From Bacteroidales bacterium Bact_22 (GTDB taxonomy: Bacteria > Bacteroidota > Bacteroidia > Bacteroidales > F082), in NCBI GenBank assembly GCA_001603665.1, contig LUZN01000022.1:1-55875 (forward strand): 55,875 nucleotides of DNA, read 5' to 3'. Positions 32,838-42,026 of this stretch are shown here, in pieces (the first letter of the stretch is position 1; each line of letters starts with the position of its first letter). Made by a program: the position numbers and the translations under genes. The notes under the pieces are model-generated. The model saw only the letters and a list, made by a program, of their open reading frames with translations. It did no database searches and had not been told where the DNA came from.

Positions 32838-34181
32838 ATGAAAGAAGTTTTTCATAAAATATTATTTGTCATCACGATAGCGGTTTTGGTTCTCATTTTT
32901 GTCCAAACCATGACTGGTTTCATAAAGATCAAACCATTGAATGGTGCTGTGGTCAAGACCGAGATGCCCAAACTGACTTATAATAATTATGCCAACAGCT
33001 CGTTTCAGAGAGATTTCGAGAATTATTGCCGTGCCAATTTCGGTTTTCGAGAGTTCTCGCTGCGTTTATACAACCAACATCTCTGGGATTTTTACCGTAC
33101 CACGCGCAATAAAACCGTCGTGATAGGTCGTAGCGACTGGCTTTTCGGGAAACGTGAGGCGCGTGACTATTATATCAGTGGCACCTACGACTACACCAAC
33201 GACACTATGGTCATGAAACGTCAGTTTTACCAAGAGGCGCTGCGTCTTTACAAGGTCCAAAATATTTTGGAAGAATATAACACATTCATATTCACCACAT
33301 TACTACCAGGAAAAACATTCGTTTTCAACGAATATCTTCCTGAGAATCCGGGGCCATATATGAAGCCGTTTCATGCAGTTTACTATTTTGCACAGGTGTT
33401 CGACAGTCTCGGAATCAATTATATTGATTTGCAAAAAGACTATGAGTATCATAAGGAAAAGACCGACTATCCTTTGTTCCCGAAGACTGGCATGCATTGG
33501 ACGTATATTGCAGCAGAGCATTCATTCGACAGCATTTTGCGTTACATCGAGCACAAAACCGACATAAACCTGCACAACTATACAATAGGCGAGAAATACA
33601 TAGACAAGCCACATCATCCCGACACAGACCTTGAAGACGTGCTCAACCTCCTGCGTCCCATCCGGCCAAACACAAACTACTATGCTGATGTGACTGTCGA
33701 CGACGACACTACAGCAACCAGACCGGTCTTCATCCTTGTAGGCGACTCGTATTTCTGGAACATCAACAATTCCATACCTTTACATTCGATATTCAGCAAA
33801 TACGCATATTGGTATTACAACAGCACTATCTATTTCAATCCAAGCTGCAATCATACAAGCAAAATCGACATCCTTGAGGAACTTATCAACACCGACATCA
33901 TAAACCTTTCATATTCTCCAAGGCAGCTTTATGTTTTCAGCAACAAATTCTTGCCAAAGGCTCTGCTTTATCTGACACACGACGACAGTGAAATTGACAG
34001 CACTTTGCAAGTTATAGCCTCATCCGTAAAAAAAGATACGGACGAAGAACGGCTGAAAGACGCCAAAGACATACTTTTTGCCGACCCCGAAAAGTATTTC
34101 CCTGATTTGGGCGGCAGCGACATTCCGACAACAAGAAACAAACGCATAAACGACATAATTATCAACAATTTAAACAAATAA
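32838..34181 (+). CDS. AlgJ/AlgX-like SGNH O-acetyltransferase (first paralogue)
   Basis: 447 residues from the ATG at 32838 (a TTG lies one codon upstream). N-terminal membrane anchor (ILFVITIAVLVLIFVQTMTG), then a periplasmic SGNH-like domain. AlgJ/AlgX landmarks: FGFREFSLRLYN, SDWLFGK, LFPKTGMHWTYIA with the catalytic-type His, and ILVGDSYFWN with the nucleophile Ser (about residue 304). The Asp of the usual DxHW motif is replaced by Gly (GMHW). Predicted to transfer acetyl from the adjacent MBOAT to an exopolysaccharide. Two bases separate it from the MBOAT. It aligns along its length with the paralogue at 35615-37153. Confidence 0.87.
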   Translation: MKEVFHKILFVITIAVLVLIFVQTMTGFIKIKPLNGAVVKTEMPKLTYNNYANSSFQRDFENYCRANFGFREFSLRLYNQHLWDFYRTTRNKTVVIGRSDWLFGKREARDYYISGTYDYTNDTMVMKRQFYQEALRLYKVQNILEEYNTFIFTTLLPGKTFVFNEYLPENPGPYMKPFHAVYYFAQVFDSLGINYIDLQKDYEYHKEKTDYPLFPKTGMHWTYIAAEHSFDSILRYIEHKTDINLHNYTIGEKYIDKPHHPDTDLEDVLNLLRPIRPNTNYYADVTVDDDTTATRPVFILVGDSYFWNINNSIPLHSIFSKYAYWYYNSTIYFNPSCNHTSKIDILEELINTDIINLSYSPRQLYVFSNKFLPKALLYLTHDDSEIDSTLQVIASSVKKDTDEERLKDAKDILFADPEKYFPDLGGSDIPTTRNKRINDIIINNLNK

Positions 34182-34183
34182 AT

Positions 34184-35602
34184 ATGGTTTTCAGTAGCAA
34201 CGTATTCCTTATATTTTTTCTGCCGGCATTCCTGATATGCTATTTTATCAGTCCAAAAAGCTGGCGAAACATTATACTTTTGTTGTTTTCCATAGTTTTT
34301 TATGCTTACGGAGCTCCGGATTTCATTCTCTTGCTCCTTGGCTCGACCGTCATCAATTATTACATTGTAAAATTGATGTACAAAACTGACAATCAACGAC
34401 TTAAGAAGCTTTATTGCGGCTTGGCGATAACTGTCAGTCTCGGCCTGTTGGTATATTTCAAATACGCCAATTTCTTTGTTGACAACTTCAATACCATCTT
34501 GAGTGCTATTGGTTTGAGGACTTTCACCTTCACGAAAGTTTTGCTGCCTATCGGAATATCGTTTTTCTCATTCCAGTCGGTGACGTATGTCATTGACACT
34601 TATCGTGGTAACAACAAGCCGATGGACCGTCTCACCGATTATGTGCTGTACATCATCATGTTTCCGCAGCTCATCGCCGGACCTATCGTGCGCTACTGCG
34701 ACATCGAGGGCGAGATACGGCAGAGAGATTACCGTTGGTCGGAGTGCCTGCAGGGTTTCTACCGTTTTATTATTGGTCTCTCAAAGAAGATTCTCATCGC
34801 CGATGTCATTGGCGCTCAAGTGGATACGCTTCTGGGCGGTGACTTAAGCCTCATGAACAGCGGCACCGCATGGATCACCATTGCCGCATACACCATGCAG
34901 CTCTATTTCGACTTCTCGGGTTATTCCGACATGGCCATCGGTCTTGGCAAAATCATGGGATTCCACTTCCCCGAGAACTTCGACAACCCCTATAACTCCG
35001 CCAGCATCACCGAGTTCTGGAGGAGATGGCATATGACTTTAGGTGCCTTCATGCGCAACTACCTGTACATCCCGCTGGGCGGCAACCGCTGCTCGAAGTC
35101 GAGGATGTATTTCAACCTCTGGGTGGTGTTCCTGCTCTCAGGATTCTGGCACGGCGCCAACTGGAACTTCATCATCTGGGGTGCCTACCACGGTGTGTGG
35201 CTCGTGCTCGAGCGCATGGGACTGAGCAAATTCTATGAGAAGATAGGCAAGGTGCCAAGCGTCATCATCACCTTTATCATCGCGATGGTGGGCTGGGCTG
35301 TCTTCCGCATCGAGGACCTCAACGATGCCTGGACATTCATCACGCGCCTCTTCGCCTTCGATTTCCAGTCGTTTGCATGGTCACAAGGACCGCAGTTCTA
35401 CACCACGCTCATCGTAGCCCTGGCATTTGCGTTCGTCGGACTGCTCCCTTTCGGCAAAAAGCTTATAAACTTCACATTTTACACCGATTACTCGATAAAA
35501 CAGCACCTCGTGGTATGGCCGATAGCAATATTCATGCTGCTGTTCTGCCTCGGCGCGCTCAACTCGGTAGGCTTCAGCCCATTCATATATTTCAGATTTT
35601 AA
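34184..35602 (+). CDS. MBOAT family O-acyltransferase (second)
   Basis: 472 residues, the same length as the first MBOAT but clearly diverged. Motifs: LPIGISFFSFQSVTYVIDTY, FPQLIAGPIVRY, SITEFWRRWHMTLGAFMRNY and SGFWHGANWNFIIWGAYHG with the invariant His. Multi-pass inner-membrane AlgI-like enzyme. It is the middle gene of an AlgJ-like/MBOAT/AlgJ-like operon, an arrangement with one channel and two potential transferases. Confidence 0.94.
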   Translation: MVFSSNVFLIFFLPAFLICYFISPKSWRNIILLLFSIVFYAYGAPDFILLLLGSTVINYYIVKLMYKTDNQRLKKLYCGLAITVSLGLLVYFKYANFFVDNFNTILSAIGLRTFTFTKVLLPIGISFFSFQSVTYVIDTYRGNNKPMDRLTDYVLYIIMFPQLIAGPIVRYCDIEGEIRQRDYRWSECLQGFYRFIIGLSKKILIADVIGAQVDTLLGGDLSLMNSGTAWITIAAYTMQLYFDFSGYSDMAIGLGKIMGFHFPENFDNPYNSASITEFWRRWHMTLGAFMRNYLYIPLGGNRCSKSRMYFNLWVVFLLSGFWHGANWNFIIWGAYHGVWLVLERMGLSKFYEKIGKVPSVIITFIIAMVGWAVFRIEDLNDAWTFITRLFAFDFQSFAWSQGPQFYTTLIVALAFAFVGLLPFGKKLINFTFYTDYSIKQHLVVWPIAIFMLLFCLGALNSVGFSPFIYFRF

Positions 35603-35614
35603 CGTGATGATGTC

Positions 35615-37153
35615 ATGAAGAAAGACTTCCATAAAATAATGTTTGTCGCGACAATCGTTCTAATGGCATTGTTGACAGTCCAGACCTTGACGGGATTTAT
35701 CCACCTGAAGCCGTTGAAAGGCGCCATGACGTTGTCGGAGATGCCGAAACTGACCTACAAGAGCTACGTCGACAACACGTTCCAGCGCGAGTTTGAGCAG
35801 TATGCCAAAGACCATCTGGGCTTCCGCGAATGGGCTCTTCGCCTTTATAACCAATATGTTTGGAGCTGCTACCACACAAACAGCAACTCATGGGTGCTCG
35901 TCGGCGACGACAACTGGCTCTATGAGTCGGAGTTCGTGATGGACCACTACGAAAGCGCCATGTACAAATACACCAACGACCCCGAGGTGATGAAAGAGAC
36001 ATTCGAGAAAGAAGCTCTCCGCCTCTGGAAAGTGCAGGAATTGCTGAAAGAACACGATGTGCATATCTTCGTCAACATGATTCCAGGCAAAGACGTCATC
36101 TTCCCCGAACACCTTCCGGAAAACACCGAATATTTTGAGCCCGACGGCGTCCACGCTTACGATTATTACAAAAAACGCTTCGACGAACTCGGAATAAACT
36201 ATATCGACAATGTTGAAATTTTTAAGAAATTAAAAAACAACGTTGACTATCAGTTATTTACAAAAACAGGCACACACTGGTCGAACATAGCCTCCGACTA
36301 CGTCTTCGATTCAATCATAAATTATATGGAAGTCCTTGGAAACAAGAACATTACGAATATCGCGATAGGCGAAAAATATCAGGCACGGACCCGTGAGCCC
36401 GACGACGACCTCGGACAGCTTCTCAACCTCACTTTCCGAATAAAATCAGAGCCCAACCTCTATGCCGATGTCACTGCAATCGATGATTCAACGGCTCTAA
36501 AGCCTTATTTTATTACCATCGGTGACTCATATTACTGGAATTTCGTGTACAACATCCCGTTGGATAAGATCTTTGCGAAACATCCTTATTGGTATTACAA
36601 CAGCACTATCTATTTCGACAACGAGCATACCTCGACTGTCGAGCTCGATTTGGACCAAGAGCTGATGCGTGCCGACTTCATCATGCTGAATTATTGCACC
36701 GTACAGCTTTATAAACTAGGTAACTTCTTCATTGCCAAGGCGTTGACTCATCTCTGCTACGACAAGCAAACCATCGACTCGGTAGCCGCGAATGTGATCA
36801 ACGGCATAAAATCGAATCCAGAATGGTATCAAAGCATAGTCGAAAAAGCCCAAAACAACCATGTCAGCGTGGAGGAAGCGTTGTATAACGACGCCATTTA
36901 CGTCATCAATCTCGAACCCGAGAGGTATTTTGAAGAGCTGAGAGGCGAGAAAATGCCCGTCTCACGCAACAAAGACCTAGTCAAGACAAGCGACAATGCG
37001 ACGGCAGCCCCCAACGACCTTCAGAATATGATAAACTTCATCTATTCCGACCAAAACTGGCTCGAAGATCTGAAGAAAAAAGCCGAACAGAATGGGATCA
37101 CGCTTCAAGAACAGGTCGAACTCGACGCCCGTTGGATGCTTGAGCATCAATAA
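35615..37153 (+). CDS. AlgJ/AlgX-like SGNH O-acetyltransferase (second paralogue) with repeat tail
   Basis: 512 residues. N-terminal anchor (IMFVATIVLMALLTVQTLTG), periplasmic SGNH domain with HLGFREWALRLYNQ, LFTKTGTHWSNIA and ITIGDSYYWN (Ser305). As in the first paralogue the DxHW Asp is Gly/Thr-flanked (GTHW). It differs by an expanded C-terminus with two copies of a ~33-residue W...KA...DA module (about 401-431 and 479-511), the second ending the protein (ELDARWMLEHQ). The same module occurs in the GH16-like lipoprotein, linking the two products. A 30-base stretch at 36587-36616 is identical to the first paralogue, suggesting gene conversion or a constrained segment. Confidence 0.87.
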   Translation: MKKDFHKIMFVATIVLMALLTVQTLTGFIHLKPLKGAMTLSEMPKLTYKSYVDNTFQREFEQYAKDHLGFREWALRLYNQYVWSCYHTNSNSWVLVGDDNWLYESEFVMDHYESAMYKYTNDPEVMKETFEKEALRLWKVQELLKEHDVHIFVNMIPGKDVIFPEHLPENTEYFEPDGVHAYDYYKKRFDELGINYIDNVEIFKKLKNNVDYQLFTKTGTHWSNIASDYVFDSIINYMEVLGNKNITNIAIGEKYQARTREPDDDLGQLLNLTFRIKSEPNLYADVTAIDDSTALKPYFITIGDSYYWNFVYNIPLDKIFAKHPYWYYNSTIYFDNEHTSTVELDLDQELMRADFIMLNYCTVQLYKLGNFFIAKALTHLCYDKQTIDSVAANVINGIKSNPEWYQSIVEKAQNNHVSVEEALYNDAIYVINLEPERYFEELRGEKMPVSRNKDLVKTSDNATAAPNDLQNMINFIYSDQNWLEDLKKKAEQNGITLQEQVELDARWMLEHQ

Positions 37154-37156
37154 ATC

Positions 37157-38722
37157 CTAATAATTCAAGGATATCTCGGCGTTTTCAAACCGCATCGAAC
37201 CGTGTTTTCTGTTCCAGAAATACATATTCACGTTTTTACCTTTCAATGACTTGTTGAAAGGCGTCAAATAACGGTATGAGAACTCGAATTTCTGGGTTTC
37301 GCCGTTATTAAAACTCTTAGGAATCTCTATCCGATCCCAGATAACACCCGGGATATCCAGCACCAGCCACGGCAAGTCGGCCGAAGTGTCGAGACTCGTG
37401 ATGTCGACGCTTCCGTTGATGCTTAGCACTATCATCCTCTCTTCGAAATCCGTTTTTGCAAAATTATAATACTCAGCATCGCTCGCAATCACGCCCGACA
37501 CCGTATTGTCTTCAAAAGCTGAGGTGTTTTCCAATCGGTCAAGGTTTTGGGCGATGAAATAGCCGAAGACATACACGAAAAATGCCAAGAAAAAGGTTTT
37601 TGCGACTATTCCGGCATAATGTGTCGCCTTGTTTTCACGGATATGAATCCTGTCGAGCAATGCTATCACATTGTCATACAACGCTTTAGCAGCTATAGCA
37701 ACGGCCCAGACTATCAGCAGAAACATCACGCCCGACCACAAATGGCCCCAAGCACCCGTGTAAGTGTTGGCGACTTTCAGGACTGGGCTCCTGAAGATGG
37801 CATGGGTGGCAAACAAGACCATCGAGATACCGCCAAAATACTCAAGAAACACCGCGAGTTCCTTCTTCCTGACAGGCACTGCCTTCAAGCCCTGATATGC
37901 GAAAACCATTATCAAGGTCAGCGACAGGAAGGTAAACGGATAAAATGCCGCATAATAATTTCCGAGACAGAATGCCGTCACTGCCAGAAGCAGCCATAAC
38001 GCATTGATTCTCTTATCATTACTGAAAGCCAGCAATATTCCAAGACAGAACTCCGGCAGATGTCCAGGCACATTTTGCATGATAATGGTGCCACCGTATA
38101 ACGTCAAGACCTCCCTAAACAGGAAAATCAGCGAATACGACACGACACAGATGACGGCGAATGCCTTCCAGCGCCATTTTTCAATGATTTTGAAAAGAAA
38201 CGGAAACACCAGATAACACTGGAATATCAGGCCGAAGAACCACCACGGTCCGTTGACGCTGAGACCCGATTTTGGCAGTAAAGTATGTATCAGCAGCAGC
38301 TTGTAGCCTATCTCGCGCTTGTCGTAATCGCTAATCATCGCGCCTTCGATCAGCACTTTCGAGAAAATGAAAAACACCACGCCTATAAGCAGCAGCGGAT
38401 ACAGCTTTTTCAACCTGACGACGACAAACGACTCCCACGAGCGCTGATGCCGCATCATCGACACCGCCAAGCCGAAGCCGCTTATGAAGATAAACAGCTG
38501 CACTCCGTAATGTCCCAGATAGCTGAACAGGATATTAACGAATTCGCCCGGTTTGTTGCCAAGAAGAGCAAAGAAATTAGTCACCCGGTCAGGTGAGAAC
38601 TCAAATTCATTCTCACCTGGCGCAGGTATTAACCAATGAAAATAGTTGTGAAGAACTATGCAAAGGATGCCAAATCCCTTGATAATCGAAGTATCACGTT
38701 TGGTATATCCTTTGAAAACCAT
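37157..38722 (-). CDS. acyltransferase-3 family membrane protein with C-terminal beta domain
   Basis: 521 residues from the ATG at 38722; an in-frame start at 38746 would overlap the upstream gene by 20 bases. N-terminal acyltransferase-3 (OafA/NodX-like) membrane domain of about 10 helices: TSIIKGFGILCIVLHNYFHW holds the family's conserved His, and YGVQLFIFISGFGLAVSMM follows. After the last helix (about residue 400) is a ~115-residue extracytoplasmic segment ending FRFENAEISLNY-like (MRFENAEISLNY), predicted beta-sandwich. It probably acylates a lipid-linked or surface saccharide. It lies 4 bases downstream of the oxidoreductase gene and meets the AlgJ-like gene tail to tail (3-base gap). 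Confidence 0.87.
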   Translation of the reverse strand: MVFKGYTKRDTSIIKGFGILCIVLHNYFHWLIPAPGENEFEFSPDRVTNFFALLGNKPGEFVNILFSYLGHYGVQLFIFISGFGLAVSMMRHQRSWESFVVVRLKKLYPLLLIGVVFFIFSKVLIEGAMISDYDKREIGYKLLLIHTLLPKSGLSVNGPWWFFGLIFQCYLVFPFLFKIIEKWRWKAFAVICVVSYSLIFLFREVLTLYGGTIIMQNVPGHLPEFCLGILLAFSNDKRINALWLLLAVTAFCLGNYYAAFYPFTFLSLTLIMVFAYQGLKAVPVRKKELAVFLEYFGGISMVLFATHAIFRSPVLKVANTYTGAWGHLWSGVMFLLIVWAVAIAAKALYDNVIALLDRIHIRENKATHYAGIVAKTFFLAFFVYVFGYFIAQNLDRLENTSAFEDNTVSGVIASDAEYYNFAKTDFEERMIVLSINGSVDITSLDTSADLPWLVLDIPGVIWDRIEIPKSFNNGETQKFEFSYRYLTPFNKSLKGKNVNMYFWNRKHGSMRFENAEISLNY

Positions 38723-38726
38723 AATC

Positions 38727-41700
38727 TTACTTAAATGCGTTCTCACTCAAGCCTTTGCCTGTGATGGCGAGGTCTTTCATATAACCTGGGACCGGCTTGC
38801 CGAGATATTTGTCGACGTAAATCTTAGCCAGATACTGGCCAAGCATGAATCCGTGACCGCGCAAGCCTGTCAACAGACCGACCTCCGGGTCGACGATGTA
38901 ACGCGGCTCGGTGTAGCGGCCAGCCCAGCAAGCTAAGAAGCTCACTTCGCCGAGGTTCGGGATCCACTCTGCGAAGACCTCAGAAACGATCTCCAAGAAC
39001 TCCTTGCTGTTATACTTAATGTTCTGACGTGCCTCGTAAGCGTCGGTGTCAGGGCTGGCACAGCCGATGATCTGGCCTGTGTGTGCCCACTGCTGTCCAT
39101 AAACAGCGCTGAAGCCTTTGTAGTGACGACGGTCGATGATCATGTCGAGCGGACCTCCGTTGGGTCCCATCATCGGCAAACGGCGTGTGATAAACGCCTG
39201 GTGTTTGACAGGATACAAGCCTGTGTCTAATCCGAGCATGTCGTTGAACTTCTCGGCGCCCCATCCCATCGCGTTGACGAAGTGGTCGCAGGTGTATTCA
39301 ACGTAAGCGCCTTCGTGGGTGCGCACCAAGGTAATATAATGTCCGCCGACTTTTTGCACGTGCAGCAGCTCGCAGTCTTCAAAGTAACGACCGCCATTCT
39401 GCACGCCGATGCCACGGATGTAGTCGATAACTCTACCAGGTGTTGCCTGCCAGCAGTCACGGGTAATCAAAGCATGGCTGTAAGTGTCTTTTTTATCGTC
39501 CCACAACGGTGAAATCTCTTTCTTGAAGTCCTTGCGGTCGATCATATATGCATCGCTCCAAGCGCGCGAGGCGTCGAGTGATTTATAGGTTGCCTCATCA
39601 TGCACCAGGTTGACGTAATGTGTCAGGTGGTAGTTGATGTTGTGAACCTTCTGCATGTTCTTGAAGATCTCGTGGTTGTGCACCGCGATATCTGCGATAT
39701 CAGGGTTTGAGAACGCCGGACGGCCGCCACCGATGCAACGCCACGAAGCACCACGGCTATAGTTGATCATCACAGGCTTCTTGCCTGCCTCCGAGAAGTA
39801 GCGGAACAAAGCACTACCAGCGATACCGCCACCTGCGATAAACACCTCGACCCTCTCTTTCTTCACGTCGTTCATCTTCGGGAACACGAATGTTTCCTTA
39901 GTCTTCGGGTTGTACAAGTCATCCAGGCTCACCTGATTCGACAGAGGAGCACGCGGTGTGGCATCGCCAACAAGCTCGATGCCGTAGGTGCGCAAAATCT
40001 GACGTGCACGTGGAATACATCTCTTTCCGCGGCATGGACCCATACCCATACGTGTGATGTGCTTCAACTCGTCGACAGAGATGGTCTTGCGGTCACCGAT
40101 GACACTCAAAACTTTGTCTAACTTGATATCTTCGCAGTGGCAGACGTATGTCTCTGATTCCACTTCCTTCAATGGCTTGAATTCTATCGGTTTCGGATAG
40201 TTTTCCTTGACGATGAAGCCACGAGCCTCGACCAGTTTACTCTTATCAATATCTTTTGCGATGACACGCGCCACGTTGGTCTTGTTGTTCTTCTTCAAAA
40301 CCTTCTCCACAACGCCCTCGCCTACTTTCTTGCCGTTGTCGTCGACAAGGAACACCTCAACGCCTTCGTTTACCTCATATTCCACAGGCAGGAACAGCGT
40401 ATTCTTATTCATGTCGTAGCCGAAGATTGCCAAGCCTGGGCAGTGGTTCACGCAGTTCATACAGCCTATGCACTTGTCGTAATCGATAACCGGCACCGTG
40501 TTTGTGCTCGACTTGGTGATGGCACCTTGCGGACAGCTGAACGAGCAAGGATTACAAGCGAATCCGTAGACGCAGTCGGCGATGACAAACGGCTTTGCCA
40601 CCATTCTCTCTGCCGTCGGCTTGTTAGGCTCCTGTAACACTCTGATCGGGTGCTGCTGCGACTCGATATATTGCTTCGAAACCTCGAGATATTCATCATA
40701 ATTGAATCTCAAGCCCATGTTCTGTGCCACTTCGAAGGCGACTTGTTTTCCGCGTAAAACGGCGCTTGTACCTTCACCGATACGGATTGCATCGCCTGCA
40801 CCGTAGGTGTTCAAGCCAAACACCTCGCGACCCTTGACGAGCAGCTGACTGTCAGGAATCAAACCTGTGCAGATATTGATGATGTCGATGTCGTCAATCA
40901 CCTGTTCAGTTCCTGGAATCGGCTTGAAATTCTCGCATTTTGCGATGACCGCGCCCACAACGCCTGTATGGTCTTTGTTCGGAATAGCCTTCAACAAAAC
41001 ATGCGATGTCATGATCGGGATGCCGAGTCTACGCACGCGGTTTGCCTGCACCGGGAAGCCGCCTTCATGGTCCATACCTTCAATGATAGCCTTGATATGG
41101 GCGCCGGCTTGCATGCCCTGATATGATGTGAGATAGCCTATGTTGCCGGCGCCTACCGTCAACACTTTCTTACCCAAAAGAGTGTGCTCCTGGTTCATCA
41201 TCTTCTGGAACACTGCAGCGGTATACACTCCCGGGAGGTCATCGTTTTCAAATGTCGGCATAAACGGCACGGCACCTGTTGCAACCACAAGATGCTCTGC
41301 GTCGATATACGCCACCTCACCAGTCACTATATTCTTGATAGCTATGCGTTTGCCTTCAAGCAAGTCCCAAACCACATTATTCAACAAAATTCCTTCGTGG
41401 TTGTCGCCAGCAAGGGTCTTAGCGATGTCAAAGCCACGCATTCCACCGAACTTCTGCTCCTTCTCGAAGAAGAAGAACTGGTGTGTCTGCATGTTAAACT
41501 GTCCGCCTATCTTTGCATTATTATCCACAACAACATTGCTGATGCCCAGTTTGTTCAGCTGTTCACGACAAGCCAAGCCCGCAGGACCTGCGCCGATGAT
41601 GGCGACCTGAGTCTTGTAAACCTTCACCTCGCGCGGCTGAAGCTCTTTAGCGTCAGGAAGCACGTTAGCCTCGTTGTTTATGGGCTTCACTTCCTTCACT

Positions 41701-41957
41701 CCGTCAACCAAAGTGATGCAGATACGGCGAATCTTGCCGTCGACCAGCATCTCGCAGGCGCCGCACTTACCGATACCGCAGTTAAGGCTTCGGTTACGTC
41801 CGTCAAGACTGTGGCTGTGAACCGGAAAACCAGCCTGATGCAAAGCGGCAGCGATGGTATAGCCTTTCTTGCCAACCACTTTTTTGCCATCATAAATAAA
41901 CTCTACTGACTCGCCCTCGGCGATGTCAAGAATAGGATGTTTGGTGATTTTATACAT
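38727..41957 (-). CDS. multi-domain FAD/Fe-S oxidoreductase, HcnA-HcnB-HcnC-like fusion
   Basis: 1076 residues from the ATG at 41957 (a TTG three codons upstream is possible). Domains in order: Fer2-type [2Fe-2S] domain (Cys60, Cys65, Cys68, Cys80; CGIGKCGACEM); pyridine-nucleotide/FAD oxidoreductase (VAIIGAGPAGLACREQL at ~118-134); a 2x[4Fe-4S] ferredoxin insert (CNPCSFSCP and CIGCMNCVNHCP); a BFD-like [2Fe-2S] domain (CHCEDI...GPCRGKRC); and a C-terminal DAO-type FAD oxidase/dehydrogenase (VFIAGGGIAGSALFRYF). This joins in one chain what HcnA, HcnB and HcnC (or opine/proline dehydrogenase alpha/beta subunits) provide separately. The substrate is probably an imino or amino acid; which one cannot be read. 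It has its own promoter at 41996-42026. Confidence 0.88.
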   Translation of the reverse strand: MYKITKHPILDIAEGESVEFIYDGKKVVGKKGYTIAAALHQAGFPVHSHSLDGRNRSLNCGIGKCGACEMLVDGKIRRICITLVDGVKEVKPINNEANVLPDAKELQPREVKVYKTQVAIIGAGPAGLACREQLNKLGISNVVVDNNAKIGGQFNMQTHQFFFFEKEQKFGGMRGFDIAKTLAGDNHEGILLNNVVWDLLEGKRIAIKNIVTGEVAYIDAEHLVVATGAVPFMPTFENDDLPGVYTAAVFQKMMNQEHTLLGKKVLTVGAGNIGYLTSYQGMQAGAHIKAIIEGMDHEGGFPVQANRVRRLGIPIMTSHVLLKAIPNKDHTGVVGAVIAKCENFKPIPGTEQVIDDIDIINICTGLIPDSQLLVKGREVFGLNTYGAGDAIRIGEGTSAVLRGKQVAFEVAQNMGLRFNYDEYLEVSKQYIESQQHPIRVLQEPNKPTAERMVAKPFVIADCVYGFACNPCSFSCPQGAITKSSTNTVPVIDYDKCIGCMNCVNHCPGLAIFGYDMNKNTLFLPVEYEVNEGVEVFLVDDNGKKVGEGVVEKVLKKNNKTNVARVIAKDIDKSKLVEARGFIVKENYPKPIEFKPLKEVESETYVCHCEDIKLDKVLSVIGDRKTISVDELKHITRMGMGPCRGKRCIPRARQILRTYGIELVGDATPRAPLSNQVSLDDLYNPKTKETFVFPKMNDVKKERVEVFIAGGGIAGSALFRYFSEAGKKPVMINYSRGASWRCIGGGRPAFSNPDIADIAVHNHEIFKNMQKVHNINYHLTHYVNLVHDEATYKSLDASRAWSDAYMIDRKDFKKEISPLWDDKKDTYSHALITRDCWQATPGRVIDYIRGIGVQNGGRYFEDCELLHVQKVGGHYITLVRTHEGAYVEYTCDHFVNAMGWGAEKFNDMLGLDTGLYPVKHQAFITRRLPMMGPNGGPLDMIIDRRHYKGFSAVYGQQWAHTGQIIGCASPDTDAYEARQNIKYNSKEFLEIVSEVFAEWIPNLGEVSFLACWAGRYTEPRYIVDPEVGLLTGLRGHGFMLGQYLAKIYVDKYLGKPVPGYMKDLAITGKGLSENAFK

Positions 41958-41995
41958 ACCTTTCAATTTTGCTAATCATTTCCTAAAATGAAATG

Positions 41996-42026
41996 CAAAG
42001 TTAATAAGGTGTTTTTATAAAAACAA
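41996..42026 (-). promoter_or_regulatory. promoter of the fusion oxidoreductase gene
   Basis: Minus strand: -33 TTG at 42026-42024, 20-base spacer, -7 TAACTTTG at 42003-41996, ATG at 41957. The -33 box lies inside the last codons of the upstream LTA-synthase-like gene. Confidence 0.65.

Noticed and set aside
25971-37153. Alginate biosynthesis cluster
   Set aside because: Only the acetylation-type genes resemble alginate systems; no alg8, alg44, epimerase, lyase or exporter is present.
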